From positions 2,232,001 through 2,296,000 of the forward strand of contig CP085829.1 in the NCBI GenBank assembly GCA_020809705.1: a stretch of 64,000 bases of DNA, given 5' to 3'. Below are positions 26,078 to 38,173 of this stretch, piece after piece. Below the pieces are notes generated by a model. The model was not told where the DNA came from. It saw only the letters and a list, made by a program, of their open reading frames with translations, and searched no databases. The stretch's first letter is position 1; each line of letters begins with the position of its first letter. The position numbers and the translations under genes were made by a program. This DNA is from Calonectria ilicicola (lineage: Eukaryota; Ascomycota; Sordariomycetes; Hypocreales; Nectriaceae).

Positions 26078-26087
26078 AAGGATTACC

Positions 26088-26092
26088 TTTTT
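26088..26092 (+). terminator. Pol III terminator of tRNA-Phe
   Basis: A run of five T on the coding strand ten bases after the mature 3' end, the normal Pol III stop signal. Confidence 0.8.
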
Positions 26093-26611
26093 GATCCCTG
26101 CTTCTCCATTTTTGCTGCAAGCAGACCGTTAGAGGATTTGCCTATGATATCAGAGTGGCATCGCAGGCATGGACCCCTGCTCAATGAGTATATTATGTAA
26201 TTCTATACGCTCTGTATTGAAAGTGGATCTACCTCGTGGTGCAATTTTGACTTTGTGTCGCAAGGACCTGAATCCACTTAAGCTTACTTAGCATGGGATT
26301 ATTGCATCCGAATGAAATTCATCAATTTCAGACAAGGGATTAAAAAATCGGGGGGTGGATTGGATTTGGCGTGATTCACGTATCGTATAGGAGCAAACCC
26401 ACCAATGACTAGATCCGCTGTGCCACTCATGGGCAGATGAGCAGATGGCGCTGCCGGCGTCCGGTAGATAGTTCCCCCGGTCTCAATCGCAATAGTGTAA
26501 GCTGGTTGAATCCATGCCGCAACCGCCATCCCCTAAAAGTTTATGGCACGTTGCTGGCCTTCAATGTATCATTATCGAACCTATTAAGCGGTGTCGCAAA
26601 GGCTTTCCGCA
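26093..26611. other. intergenic, 0.5 kb
   Basis: Lies between tRNA-Phe and the pyrophosphatase gene, and holds the promoter of the latter. No other gene seen. Confidence 0.5.
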
Positions 26612-29034
26612 ATGCCTCCGAGCAATATCGATACCCGCGCCTCCAAAGCCGCAGACAATTCCAGCCTCCTGTCCCCAAGTCTGCTCTCCCCCAGAGCATA
26701 CGACGACGATGCCGCATCCGTTCATAGCCGAAGCGACCAAGATACCGATAGCGATGACGACCAGCTCGTTTCTCGCGCGAGAAACAGCCGTGAGCTGCGT
26801 GCACATGACCGTATAGTTTTGCTGGAGGAGGAGGAGACGGACAAATTGGTCACGGACACGCGGAAGAAGAAAGAAAGAGAACGCCGTGGCTCTGGGTTGG
26901 CTGTTCCCAACCCGCTCAAGATGTTTGGGCGGCGACGATCGTCGCCGAAAAAGAATGGCGATTTCAATAGCTCGACCGAGGATCTGATTTCCGAAAAGAG
27001 GAGCGCTCGCCGCCAGCGACGGGAAAAGAGGCGAGAGAGGCTGATGGAGGATGCGCAGCACGGCGAGGATGGCGAGCTGATGTACGAGATGGAAGAGGGA
27101 GGCATGAAGGAAGGCAGCTCGACCGGAGAGAGCAGCGACAGAGAGGACAGCGAGGAGATGGACCGGGCACACCTTAATATGATGGCGGATGCCAAGTACC
27201 AGCGACAACGAAGCTGGCGCCGCTGGATCCTGATCCACACGCTTATTGCCATCGGATTTGCAATTCTCATTCTGATTGCATGGAAGCTCTCCAAGAACAG
27301 GAAGAGCGCACACCCCAAGCAGTCTCTGGTCAGCAACGGAACAGCGCTATTCGCACCCACTACTCTGATCATCAGCTTGGATGGCTTCCGTGCCGACTTC
27401 CTCCAGCGGGGGCTCACCCCCAGACTAAACGCTTTCGTCAAGGAGGGTGTCTCGCCAAAATGGATGCATCCATCTTTCCCCTCTGTCACCTTCCCCAACC
27501 ACTACACACTTGCGACGGGCTTATATCCCGAGAGCCACGGTGTTGTAGGCAACAGCTTTTGGGATCCTAGTTTGAAGGCAGAGTTCTACTACACCGATCC
27601 CGCGCGGAGTCTTGATCCTAAGTGGTGGGGCGGGGAGCCCTTTTGGACGACAGCTGAGAGACAAGGGGTTCGAAGCGCTATCCATATGTGGCCCGGGAGC
27701 GAGGCCCATGTCGTGGAGTTGGAGCCAGCTTTTGTGGACAAGTTCAACGGCAAAGAGATCCTTGATCGGAAGGTGTCCCGCATTCTGGAGTTTCTAGACA
27801 AGCCTGGCTTGGAAGATAAATCCATTGGTGCCAAGGATATGCGGCCGCAATTGATCGCTGCTTACGTTCCTCATGTTGATGCTGATGGACACAAATACGG
27901 ACCGAATAGCACCGAAATTCGGGACACCATTGTCAAGGTGGATAACATGCTCGACCAGTTATTTGCTGGTCTTGAGGTGCGCAACTTGACCAACATTGTT
28001 AATGTCATCATCGTCTCAGATCATGGCATGGCAACTACGGACGTGACAAGGTTGATCCAGCTCGAGGATCTGATTGATATTAACAAAATCGAGCACAATG
28101 ACGGCTGGCCGTTGTATGGCCTCCGCCCTAAGAACCCTGATGACTTGCAGGGCCTTTACGACGAGCTCGTGGAAAAGGCAAAGTCAAACCCCAACATTGA
28201 AGTATATCTACGCGACGTAAACATGCCTGAGCGCTATCACTTTTCTAAGAATGAACGGATTGCTCCGTTGTGGGTCGTCCCCAAGACAGGATGGGCTGTT
28301 GTCACCAAAGAGGAGTTTGATGTTAAGGAGGGCCTTGAGAAAGGTCTGGTTTATCATCCTCGCGGCCTACACGGGTACGACCATGAACACCCGCTGATGC
28401 GGGCCATTTTCATCGCCCGTGGTCCGGCGTTCCCGCACCCAGCCAACAGCCAGGTTGAGGTATTCCGTGAGTTCATCAAACATTCCCGGGCAACAAAATT
28501 AGCCATGTTGACTAACCATGCACAGAAAACATTGAAGTGTACAACATGTTGTGCGACTCCATTGGCGTTGTGCCAAACCCCAACAACGGAACGCTGCGAT
28601 TGCCCCTGAAACCTATCGGAGTGCACAAACCTGAGGATACACCTGCGGAACCGGAAGATCCCGAGACAACACAGCAGCCAGCGTCAAAGGAGCCGGGGCA
28701 GTCAACCGTCTCTAGCAAACCATCACAGCCTGCAAGGCCGAGTTTGCCTGTTATTGCCGAGCCGTCGGCACCAGCCCGCCCGACGGCACCAGAGAAACCA
28801 CAGGAGCCGTCGCGCCCCACTGTCCCGACCAAACCGACATCGGTCAGCGACGGGTCTGAGGACAAGGAGGACGACGACGATCTTGTTGAGAGCTGGTGGG
28901 ATTGGATCAAGCATAAGGTGGAAAACGTGTGGGACAAGGTCACAGGATCCAAGTCTGACTCCAAGTCTGAGTCTGAATCTGGGTCTGGGGCTGGGTCTGA
29001 GTCCGGGGCTGGGTCCAGGGCTGGGTCTGAATAG
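26612..29034 (+). CDS. type II membrane nucleotide pyrophosphatase/phosphodiesterase (NPP family)
   Basis: Exons are 26612-28466 and 28526-29034; 787 aa. It would hydrolyse nucleotide or related phosphodiester bonds on the lumenal or outer side of a membrane. Residues 1-203 are a charged, low-complexity cytosolic part, then a signal anchor at about 205-226. The alkaline-phosphatase-like domain has LIISLDGFRADF (metal-binding Asp257), VTFPNHYT (nucleophile Thr293), YVPHVDADGHKYGP, SDHGM and GLHGYDHEHPLMRAIF (metal ligands). The domain ends with EVYNMLCDSIG, which spans the intron. The C-terminal 160 residues are unusual: a Pro/Lys/Glu repeat region (KPSQPARP..., EKPQEPSRPT), a short amphipathic stretch (WWDWIKHKVENVWDKV) and a Ser/Gly/Glu tail. 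The ATG was chosen after the tRNA; an upstream GTG in frame was ignored. Confidence 0.9.
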
Positions 29035-30399
29035 AATTCTGATTCCAACTGAAATGGGGGCAAGGAATCTTGTCCGTGTGTGGGCAATATTCTCGTCATG
29101 ATTTGTGGGAGGCGTTTATCAGCGGGTCGTGTGTCATCTGTTAACTGGTTTTTTGGGTGGCGTTTGGTTTCAGTTTGGACGGGACAGCGTTCGTACTTTG
29201 ATTTTTGATTGAGATGAGGCTCTGCGCTACCCCGCTCTGCGGTCGCCTTCCCCCCCCTACCCTCTAGACACTGCGAGAATCACCCAAAGGAAATAATCAG
29301 GCATCTGGCCAGTTTTTGTTTTGCACATTCGGCTATTGACTCCAATCATAGCGTCAGGTGTGATCGCGGCGGGCGGCCTCACTTGAGGGCTGCATCATTC
29401 GCCTTAGCCGATGTGGTATCCAGGAGATGTGATTAGTTGCCTGCTTTTAGATAGTTGACGTGTGGTAGCATATTGCTGCATAAAAGAGCCATTTAATCCT
29501 AGAAGGTGCGCGTGCAGCCTCCCTAGTCCGCCTCATTATTTGGCCGCTCGGCAGATCATCTCACAGTTCTCGTTTTCATGGCGCTTTTGAGGCTTTTCTC
29601 AGGGAAGCTGAAAAATTTGGGTTGGCGCAGATGACACTGCATGTTTCGGACTTGGTTGGTTGCTTGGCCGGAGCTGCATGGATAGCTTGCTCTCAGGTGT
29701 TTGTGTCTTCCCCGTGCCTTAGGGGGCGGAGGGAGTGCCCGCAGCGCTGCAGCTACCCACTGTGGGCGCCACCGTGGGCACCACTTGGGGCGAACCGCGA
29801 GGAGCTTCGCTAGGTGCTCCGCTATAGGCGACCCGTTGCCTTGGGTCTTGGCGGGCTTCTCCACGCCTGAAAGTTGCCTCACTCAGCATCTGCCTGGTGA
29901 GAGCGAGAGCTGCCGCTTTTTCAATTAAAACATCTCGGGGCGCGATCAACGCGTGACGCGGCTCATTGTTTTGCCTCTTGCAACACCACCCAATGTATTT
30001 CCGAAAAGGGCGATTTTTTTGTGGATAGCCGGTGCTCAGCATTGCATTCGGAGACACGTCCGTTGCTTGAAAAAAAAAAGAAAGGAAACGAGAGCCCTCC
30101 TCCCTCTTCCCCCCTCCCGCGGGAAAAGGCAGCGTGCATCTCAACACCTTGGCTTGGTCCTTTGGTACAACTAAGACAAACGCTGATCCTCCACTCATTC
30201 CTTTCCCTTGCACTATACACCCGACACCACGGACGGCTCCCTGCCGCCTGCTTCTAGGCCATATTAGCCTTCCCGCTCGCTTCTATCCTGATCGGATCCA
30301 TTTTCACTACCCTCTATCCCCGAGGCTCACGGATGCTTGGGCGTGTTGTGTTGCCTGTGTGCCGCTGCTGCTATCGCCCCCGCCGCCATCGCCGCCACC
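29035..30399. other. intergenic, 1.4 kb
   Basis: 3' flank of the pyrophosphatase gene, then the promoter and leader of the Uls1-like gene, which becomes CT-rich near 30200-30390. No gene recognised. Confidence 0.5.
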
Positions 30400-33300
30400 A
30401 TGGCCGACACCTTGGGCGAAACCTCAGCGACCGTGGAGGAGCTGACGGAGGATTTGACTGTGGCTCAGGTCATCGTTGATTCGCTCGAGTACGAGACGTT
30501 TGAGGGCATCGAACAGGAGCGCGCTGCGGCCCTCCAGGATCTCGATCGTATCAAGAGGAAGTTGCGAGCCGCTCAACGAAAGCAGCGTGCCGATGGTAAG
30601 GCAGTTGCCCGCCTCCCGCATCCCGTCTGACGTTGATATTTCGGGATGTGTGGCATTGGATGCATGGACTGACCAAGCCCAACAGAGCCTTCTCTCCCCC
30701 CCGGCGATCCGCCTGCACATGGATCCCAAGACGGGCCTTCTGCGTCAGGTACGTAACCATTTGCATCGACCGTTTGTCGCATTTCTCTTGTGCATTTCGT
30801 GGCTTGTGGGTTCTTGCGCCTCTCTGCTCTGCTTGTGTGCACACCCCTTCTCCCCCCGTCAGAGCCGTGTTCTTGTCCCACCTTGTCCATTTCAACCACC
30901 ATTTTCAACCTGAACCTTGCATCTCTCTTATTATTGCCACCAAGCCTTCTTCAGCCCGGTTTCATTTTCCTCTCCTCTTCCTCCTTTCATCTTCTCATCT
31001 TCTCCCTCCTTCAAGGCCATGTGCTCCATGTCTTGATGCGTTTGCACGCCTCTGTCGGTTGCTTGGTGCAATCATTCACGGTGGTCGTTCACGCCAGCAA
31101 GACGTCTGTTGCCTGTGGCTCCACAGTCTCACCCTGCTCACCTTCTTCTCACCTTCTTCTGTCATACTCGTACTTTTTTATTTGAACTCTCGTCCTTAAT
31201 TCCAACATGGCGAACTTCGGCTACTTCCCCAACTATCATCTTCCCATGGACTATTTCGTCCCTCCCCCCCAGAGCATTCCGACTAACCTTGGTTTCCAAG
31301 AGTTTGAACCACAAGACTTTCAAGTCCCCATGTCAACGCCTGTCAGACCCTCTGGGGCCATAAGAAACGACCCAAGCTCATACTCGGTCCCCAACCGAAA
31401 GCGAGACTACGACTCATTTAGTCTTTCTGCTCCTGCCGGACCTAGCAAGTCTCGGCGAACAACTCCTACCCAAAACTTCGACCCCTTTTCGTCTCAAGCT
31501 CAAGCTCTGGACTCGGATGGTATCGATATCATCGACCTTACTGGGTAAGCTGCCATAATTTGTTTCTCACTCTTGTCGCGCGCCGTGTTATACTATCCGG
31601 CTGTTTGGGACCTTGTATATTAATCATGCACTCAGGGACGACGATGATTATTCGACTGCTTTCGTCGCAGAGCAGCAACGTAACGCTGAGCTTAGACGCC
31701 AGCAAGAAATCGCAGATAGAGAGCTCGCTATTCTTCTTGAGAGCCAAGAATCCCCTATCCCGGGCCCTTCTACCCTGCCGGTCCTGCCTAACGCGTTTGA
31801 CCGGATGATGAGTAGTCAGCAGCATTCCGGTCCTTCGACTCAGGAAGACATCGATGATGATGAGTTGGAGTTTATGGGCTCGGTTCGCAATGTGGGACAT
31901 CCTAATGGGATACCCAACTCATGGGGTATGACTGGCGCTCCCAACCAAGCTTTTGAAGCACCTCCTATGCCCGGAGCGTTTGGATCGTTTACCCCAGCAA
32001 GTCAGCTTTCAACACAGATGCCTATGAGGGGGCATCCGGGGGCTTTCAACGGCATACCGCCGAATGCGATCCCAGCAGGTGCTCCTGGACAATCCTTTAC
32101 AGGCTTTGGGCAAGGGATGGTTGTTCCTAGCAATGCCTGGGCTCCGGGCTCTCATATACCCCCTAATATGCCAGGCCAAGGTGGTTCCGGCCTGGCTGAT
32201 GTTATCAACAGGACCAACCTGTTTGACTACACAAATAATGTGGATGAAACTGGCGCCGCTTTGCCTGAAAGACTGTCAGATTTCCTCCAGGATGTTTACC
32301 ACGATCCCCGATTGAGCGAAAAAGAATTGGACGACCTTTTGCAAAACATTCGGCCGGATATGGACATCCCAGAGAGGAGCCGTGATGGCACGCCAGCGGG
32401 ATTAAAGAGACCCCTATACCCGCATCAAGAACTAGCCGTCACCTGGATGAAGCAGATGGAAGAAGGAACAAACAAGGGCGGCATTCTAGCCGATGACATG
32501 GGCTTAGGAAAAACCATCTCCACGCTGGCTCTTATGCTGGCGCGCCCAGCAACAGGGCGCCCCAAGGTTAGTCCCCGAGTATGCTTCAATGCTATATAAA
32601 ACTAACACTTCGCAGACCAATTTAATCATCGCTCCGGTTGCCTTGATGCGACAGTGGGAGGAAGAAATCCAAACCAAGACCAAGCTTTCCCACCGTCTTT
32701 CGGTTTTTCTTTATCACAACAAAAAAGCAACTACGGAAGACCTCCTCAAGTACGATGTCGTATTGACGACTTACGGCACTATTGCTCAAGAAACAAAGCG
32801 GCTCGAAAAGTATTATGAAGACAATAAGGGACGCAACATTGATTTTGACGACAAGAATCTCACCCTTCGATGTCCTCTACTCCATCCAACGAAGGCCAAG
32901 TTTTACCGCATTATTCTAGACGAAGCGCAATGCATCAAAAACAAGGATACTAGAACCGCGAAAGCTTGCCATCTATTGAGGGCAACTCACCGATGGTGTC
33001 TGACTGGAACACCGATGATGAATGGTATTCTGGAGCTGTACTCACTCCTCAACTTCCTTAACATTAGACCCTATTCCCAATGGGAAGAATTCCGCCAGGT
33101 ATGCAGCAGTATTTCCTTTGCGTTGCGTTCGCAAGCTAATATCATCCTAGGCCTTTGGTATACTGTTTGGCCGCAATGGCGACGCGAAGAGCGTGGCCAT
33201 GAGAAAACTTCGGGCATTGCTCAAAGCCATCATGCTCCGAAGGAAGAAGACTTCTGAACTCGATGGGAAGCCAATTCTGAAACTCCCCGAGAAGACAGAG

Positions 33301-34677
33301 GAAGTGGTGTACGCAAAGATGTCTCCTGATGAGCAAGACTTTTACGCCCAGCTCGAGAAGAAGTCGCGGGTACAGTTCAGCAAGTATCTTCGAGAGGGAA
33401 CCGTTGGCAAGAACTACTCCAGCATTTTGGTCCTTCTACTCCGATTGCGTCAGGCATGCTGCCATCCTCACCTCAATTTGGATGTCGATGATGCCAACAG
33501 GGTTTCTGAGGAAGAGATGCTTGAACTTGTCAACGATCTGGATGCAGCAATCGTGGAGCGAATCAAGGGAAATGAGAATACCTTTGAGTGCCCAATCTGC
33601 TATGATATAGTGCAAAACCCCACATTTTTCATCCCCTGCGGCCACGATAGCTGCAGCGAATGTCTTTGTCGTCTCGCTGAAAATGCCCAGACAGTCAACT
33701 TGCGGGAAGGAAACGAAGGCAGCCAGGCTAAGTGCCCCGTCTGCCGCGGTTCATTCGATCCCGCCAAGTGCTTCACATATGAAATCTTCCAAAAGATTCA
33801 TATGCCTGAGTGCGTTAAACAGGTAGAGGACGATGAAGAAGAAGAGGAAGAATACTCTGATGAATCAGACTCGGATGATTACGCATCAGACGATGACGTT
33901 GACAACAAGGGTAACCTCAAGGGATTTGTCATTGCCGACGACTTCGAGACTGATGATGAAGACTCCAAGGAAGCAGTCAAGCCTACGAAGAAGAGCAAGG
34001 GTAAAGGCAAAGGCAAAGGCAAAAGCAAGGGCAAGAAGAAGGCAAGCGATGTCAAGCCTTCCATGCTCAAGACGCTCCGCAAGGAGGGTTACAAGAACCG
34101 TGAGGCATTCAAGAAGTACATGCGATACCTGCGGAAGACGTGGATGCCTGCTGCAAAGGTGACAGAATGTATGGAGCTTCTGAAGAATATTGCAGAGGCT
34201 GGAGAGAAGACAATCATTTTCTCGCAGTGGACCCTCTTGTTAGATCTCCTCGAGGTGGCGATGTGGCACGAGAAATTGAAAAAGCCGGTGCGATACGATG
34301 GAAGCATGTCTGCCACAGAGCGTACCCGAGCTTCCAAAGACTTTCGCGAGCACAAGGAGGTTCAGGTGATGCTTGTATCCCTTCGAGCAGGTAACGCGGG
34401 TCTCAACCTGACTGCCGCATCTCGTGTCATCATTATGGATCCGTTTTGGAACCCATATATTGAAATGCAAGCCGTTGACCGTGCCTACCGCATCGGGCAG
34501 CAAAGAGAGGTCAAGGTATATCGAATTCTCACAAAAGACACAGTCGAGGATCGAATTGTCGCACTTCAGGAAAAGAAGAAGGCTATGGTTGAAGCGGCCT
34601 TGGACGAGGCCGAGAGTGTCAAGATTGGACGTCTCAGCGCCGGAGAGCTGAAGTTTCTATTCAACGCACGCGATTAG
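30400..34677 (+). CDS. Uls1/Ris1-type SWI2/SNF2 translocase with RING finger
   Basis: Long model: exons 30400-30595, 30686-30748, 31301-31544, 31636-32566, 32616-33098 and 33151-34677; 1147 aa. The family are nuclear DNA translocases that also act as SUMO-targeted ubiquitin ligases at damaged or stalled DNA. Exon 1 starts at a perfect GCCACCATGG and encodes a short coiled coil. The junction of exons 3 and 4 builds a SUMO-interacting motif followed by acid (IDIIDLTGDDDD). The ATPase follows with GILADDMGLGKT (Walker A) and ILDEAQ (box II). A C3HC4 RING (33589-33765; CPICYD...CGHDSCSECL...CPVCRG) is inserted before the C-terminal helicase lobe (FSQWTLLLDLL, NLTAASRVIIMDPFWNP, RAYRIGQ). An acidic and lysine-rich insert lies between. 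The join 30748 to 31301 is the weakest; an alternative start at 31207 gives 1092 aa. Confidence 0.85.
31207..31300 (+). other. possible alternative first exon of the Uls1-like gene
   Basis: An ATG at 31207 opens a frame that continues without interruption into the exon ending at 31544, adding 31 Tyr/Phe/Pro-rich residues (MANFGYFPNYHLPMDYFVPP...). An in-frame stop sits just upstream and there is no AG between it and the ATG, so this stretch can only be a start exon. It would be removed as intron in the long model, whose acceptor at 31299-31300 has a GACTAAC branch point in good position. Both readings are plausible. Confidence 0.5.
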
Positions 34678-35576
34678 ACGAGTCCTTGATATGTCGAAAA
34701 GCGTTAGAGAAAGTTCTGTTGAAGATTTTTTTTTTTTTTTTACAGAAAAGGGAATGGGTATGGGTATGGGTATGGGTTTGGGTTTGGGTTTGGAATGGGT
34801 TTGGAACGGGATTATTTTATTCTTCTTCTTTTTCACTTTTCACTTTTCTTTTTGTCAATTTGCTTCTCCCTTGGCCACCTTTTGGTGTGAGAAATTAGGG
34901 ATCTTTGTTATTTTCAATGGAGTTTTCGGGAAGGCTTCAACACAAGGGTCACAGTCTCATAGCAATACGCTCACTTGGCTGCTGCAAAAAGGAACGGATG
35001 GAAAGGAATGTATTGACTCTAGTTATGAGATATGACGACCAAGGGACTTGTGGCACACCCACAGGGAAATGATGTTTAGTAGTTTGCGATAGATGAGGAA
35101 CAACATCAAAAGGAATATGTGGTGTGTTCAACGCAATACATTGGTGATTTAGTAGCATGAGATGTCTAAAACATGATGATGGACGTGAAAAGGAACAACA
35201 AATGAAGGAAGCCTTGTAAAAAATCACTTTGTGGGTATTTATTCCATCCGTATCGCTATTTTCTTGCACTCAAGTCAACGCCGGCATTGTACCACCCTTT
35301 TCCCATGAACCACCCTATTTGGTCTCTCTCTCTACAAGCGCCGCACTCATCGTTTTCCCTTCTCTCAAAAATAGCAGAAGCAGTCGGAGCCACCTCGTTG
35401 CCGCAGTCGCCCGCGGGGGTCTCGGGCGTCCCGTCCGCGACGCTGAGGAGCCAGTCATTGATCCGGGCGGGCGGGTTCTGCTGCTGCTGCTGATGCTGAT
35501 GCTGCTGATATTGCGGCGGCGGTGGCGACGGCGGCGATGAGGTGCCGGCGCGAGAATTGCCGAGGCTGAATCTTTC
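34678..35576. other. convergent 3' flanks, 0.9 kb
   Basis: Spacer between the ends of the Uls1-like gene and MED17. It starts with a T run (34726-34741) and a GGGTAT/GGGTTT array. A CAG/CTG-rich run lies at about 35480-35510. No gene recognised. Confidence 0.5.
34751..34804 (+). repeat. GGGTAT/GGGTTT hexamer array
   Basis: Tandem hexamers: ATGGGT about four times, then TTGGGT about four times, with one ATGGGT at the end. It starts 74 bases after the stop codon of the Uls1-like gene, so it probably lies in the 3' UTR. The G-triplets spaced by three bases could form a G-quadruplex. Confidence 0.8.
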
Positions 35577-37630
35577 CTAAGAGAGAGCCTGGTTGATAGC
35601 CCGGCCGACAACGTCCTGCACGCTGGCAGGTTCGCTGGCTGTGCCTGAGTCTGCTGACCAGATCCACTTGGTGGAGGCGGGTCGTGCCTCGACGAGCGAC
35701 GTGCTGGCAACGGCGAGCGATGGTGCTCGGTTGCAGTCGACGATGTCGAAGCGTAGCTCAAAGTCCTCCCTGTTGAGGCTGCCGATGGAGGTGCCGCTGA
35801 TGCCCTTGATCCACTCGGAGCCGGAGGCCGGGGAAGGGAACTGAGATAGGAAGTGTTCGGTGAGCGCGCGAGAGGTGACGGTGTGTAAGTAGTCAGTCAG
35901 CGCCTTCAAGTCTGGGTACCCGTCCTTGTAAGGGGCGCAGATGGAGGCGAGGGGGGAGCCGGGGGGTAATAAGACGTTGTAGTAGGTGGCAGTCACTGGG
36001 AAAAGGAACGTACGGCCGCGGATGATGAGGCTGACGTCTGGGAGGATGGTGATTTTTGTGTGGAAGTCGATGGGCTGGAGCATGTTGCGGATCAGCGTCT
36101 GGGACGTTGAGAGTTGGTTGGGCCCCTTGGGCGCCGTGTCGTTGTCGACGGGCATGGATGGAGCCGTCTTAATGGAAAAGCTGGCGGGCAAACCGGCCTT
36201 TTGGAGGGACTGTACAAGCCCGCCGATGTGTTCAGTGCACGCCCGGATGCTGTGAATGTGCATAAGACGGGCGATGATGGGTCGCAAGAGAGCGTAGTTT
36301 TGTTGACCACGGTTCCGGGGAATATGAGGGGGCATTGGGCGCGTTCGCATGAGCTCGTTGTGCCTATGAGCGTAGCTCAGGAGAATATGCAGGGCCAATG
36401 ATATTGATTCAGCCATTTTGTTGTCTGGCAGCGGTTCATCAGAAGGCAGTGAAGCCAGAGGCACCAGCTCGACAGTGACCTTTGTTGATTCATCGACGGC
36501 GCATGTGAGGCGAGATCCATCAGGCTTTACATCGTAGGCGGCGAGGGTCCGAGACTCTCGCGTAAGCTCATGCCATAATTCTTGCGAAAAGATGGTGTTG
36601 CGGGCCTCGAGAACTCGAGCCTCCAACGGGGCGCCGTCTGTTGTATGAGCTGGAAGAGCAGAGCGGCCAGTTACTTGGCCATCCTTCTCGTAGGTTACCA
36701 CAAGACGCTCCGAGATACCACCTAGACGGCCACAATCAAGCTGAACTGTGCCATCGTCACCTCTTCGCATCGGCGCAAGGCCATTGCTTTTGAACTCGGG
36801 AGCAGCTGTGGTAGTGGTATAGGGTTAGCATTGGGTGCTTGGATAGGGAGATGGATGGATAGACCGGTTACCTTCGGAGAAGCCAAACCGCACGCCCAGA
36901 GTATGCCGCTCTTGGGGCACTTTGGAAACAGACCACCCGCTCTTCTGGACTGCCATTATCTCCTTCCAGTATTTGTCCTCGGCGGCCATCTCGCGCAGGA
37001 GAAAGGTACTAGCGGCCTCGGCAGCATCGCGCGTCTTGTTGATCTCCATCAGGGTCCAGCCGACTGCGATTTCCTCCTGGTCCTTGACCTTGGCGGGCGT
37101 GATGTTGGAGTCGTCGAGCTTGTCAGCGCCCATGGTGCCGATGCCAACCAGATCGCGCAGGCCTTGGGACAGCGTGACACTGGCTTGCGTCGGGTTCTGC
37201 TTGGAGAGGAGAAGCGAGAGGAAGTCGAGGGTGAGCAGCGCTGTGTTCCCTGCTACACTGTCATGGGCCGTTAGCATGGTGCCACCTCTGCTTGGGAAAG
37301 AAGCTCTACAGCGCTCAAATAGGGCCACTTGACATACTCGATATTCTTCAGCACCTCCATGCGCGCCTCATTGGGGTCCTTGATGGCCTCGTCGTCCTCG
37401 TCCCCGTCCTCCCCACCTTCCGACATGTCGACGTCCTCGTCCGGCGCCTCGCCATTGTCCTTGTTCTCGTTCCGCGTTCGAATGTCTTCCCGCAGCTTGT
37501 CCTCTGAGACGGCCCGGAAGCCGCCAGGCTGTGCGTTGACGCGGGCAATAAACTCGGCGAGGTTTTTGGGCTTGTTGTCGGCGACGGGGAGCGGTCGCAG
37601 GGACAGCGGCGGGTCGTCGCCGGGCGCCAT
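35577..37630 (-). CDS. med17: Mediator subunit 17 (Srb4)
   Basis: Exons are 37630-37338, 37257-36872 and 36805-35577; 635 aa, the usual size for filamentous fungi. MED17 is the central scaffold of the Mediator head and is needed for RNA polymerase II transcription. The N-terminus has SLRPLPVADNKPKNLAEFIARVN, a conserved Srb4 signature (given here in two overlapping parts), then an acidic stretch. The exon 1-2 junction gives NIDVAGNTALLTLDFLSLLL. LRDLVGIGTMGADKLD follows. Exon 3 carries the C-terminal repression and head-interaction region. Both introns (78 and 66 bases) have CTAAC branch points. It converges with the Uls1-like gene. Confidence 0.93.
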
Positions 37631-38173
37631 GGCGTCGAGGGCGCTCTGGAGATGAGATGGATTCTTTCGAGGGGTCCGAAGCTGCAGAAATGGCCTGTCA
37701 GAGGTGTCGTGCCGGTTTGCGACACGCCAAAGCCAAGGCGCGCGGTCGGGCTGGTTTTAAAGTGGCTGTCAAAGTGATATTGGCTAAAGTGGGTTCAAAG
37801 CCGCCAGTGAATTCGGCCGCCGTGTTGACGTTGTCAAGCACGGCCCCGCTGTTGAAGAACCCCCCTTGTACATTGAACCAGCGACTTTTGGAGATCATGA
37901 CGTATAGGCCAGTAAAGAAGCGCAAATCTAAATCCAGAATTGACCAAAATTACAATAGGCTTTCCTAATTTAGCAGCGATTCTCCTATTCATTGGTGTGG
38001 TCATTCCTAATCAAAACACACCTAACGGGATCAAGCAATTGGCACTAGTCTTGAGTAAAGGAATCTACAACGTTGATTTAGAGTATGCCAAAATTCTATG
38101 CCTAAAAAAGATACGCCAAAAAACCAAAGGGCTAATGCTCAAACACCAAATAATCTATACATTTACAAACACA
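37631..38173. other. intergenic, 0.5 kb (MED17 promoter, YVC1 3' flank)
   Basis: Tandem minus-strand genes with a 543-base spacer; AT-richer near 37940-38170. No gene recognised. Confidence 0.5.

Noticed and set aside
35593..37655. several plus-strand frames of 80-150 codons opposite MED17
   Set aside because: Shadows of the well-supported minus-strand MED17 exons.
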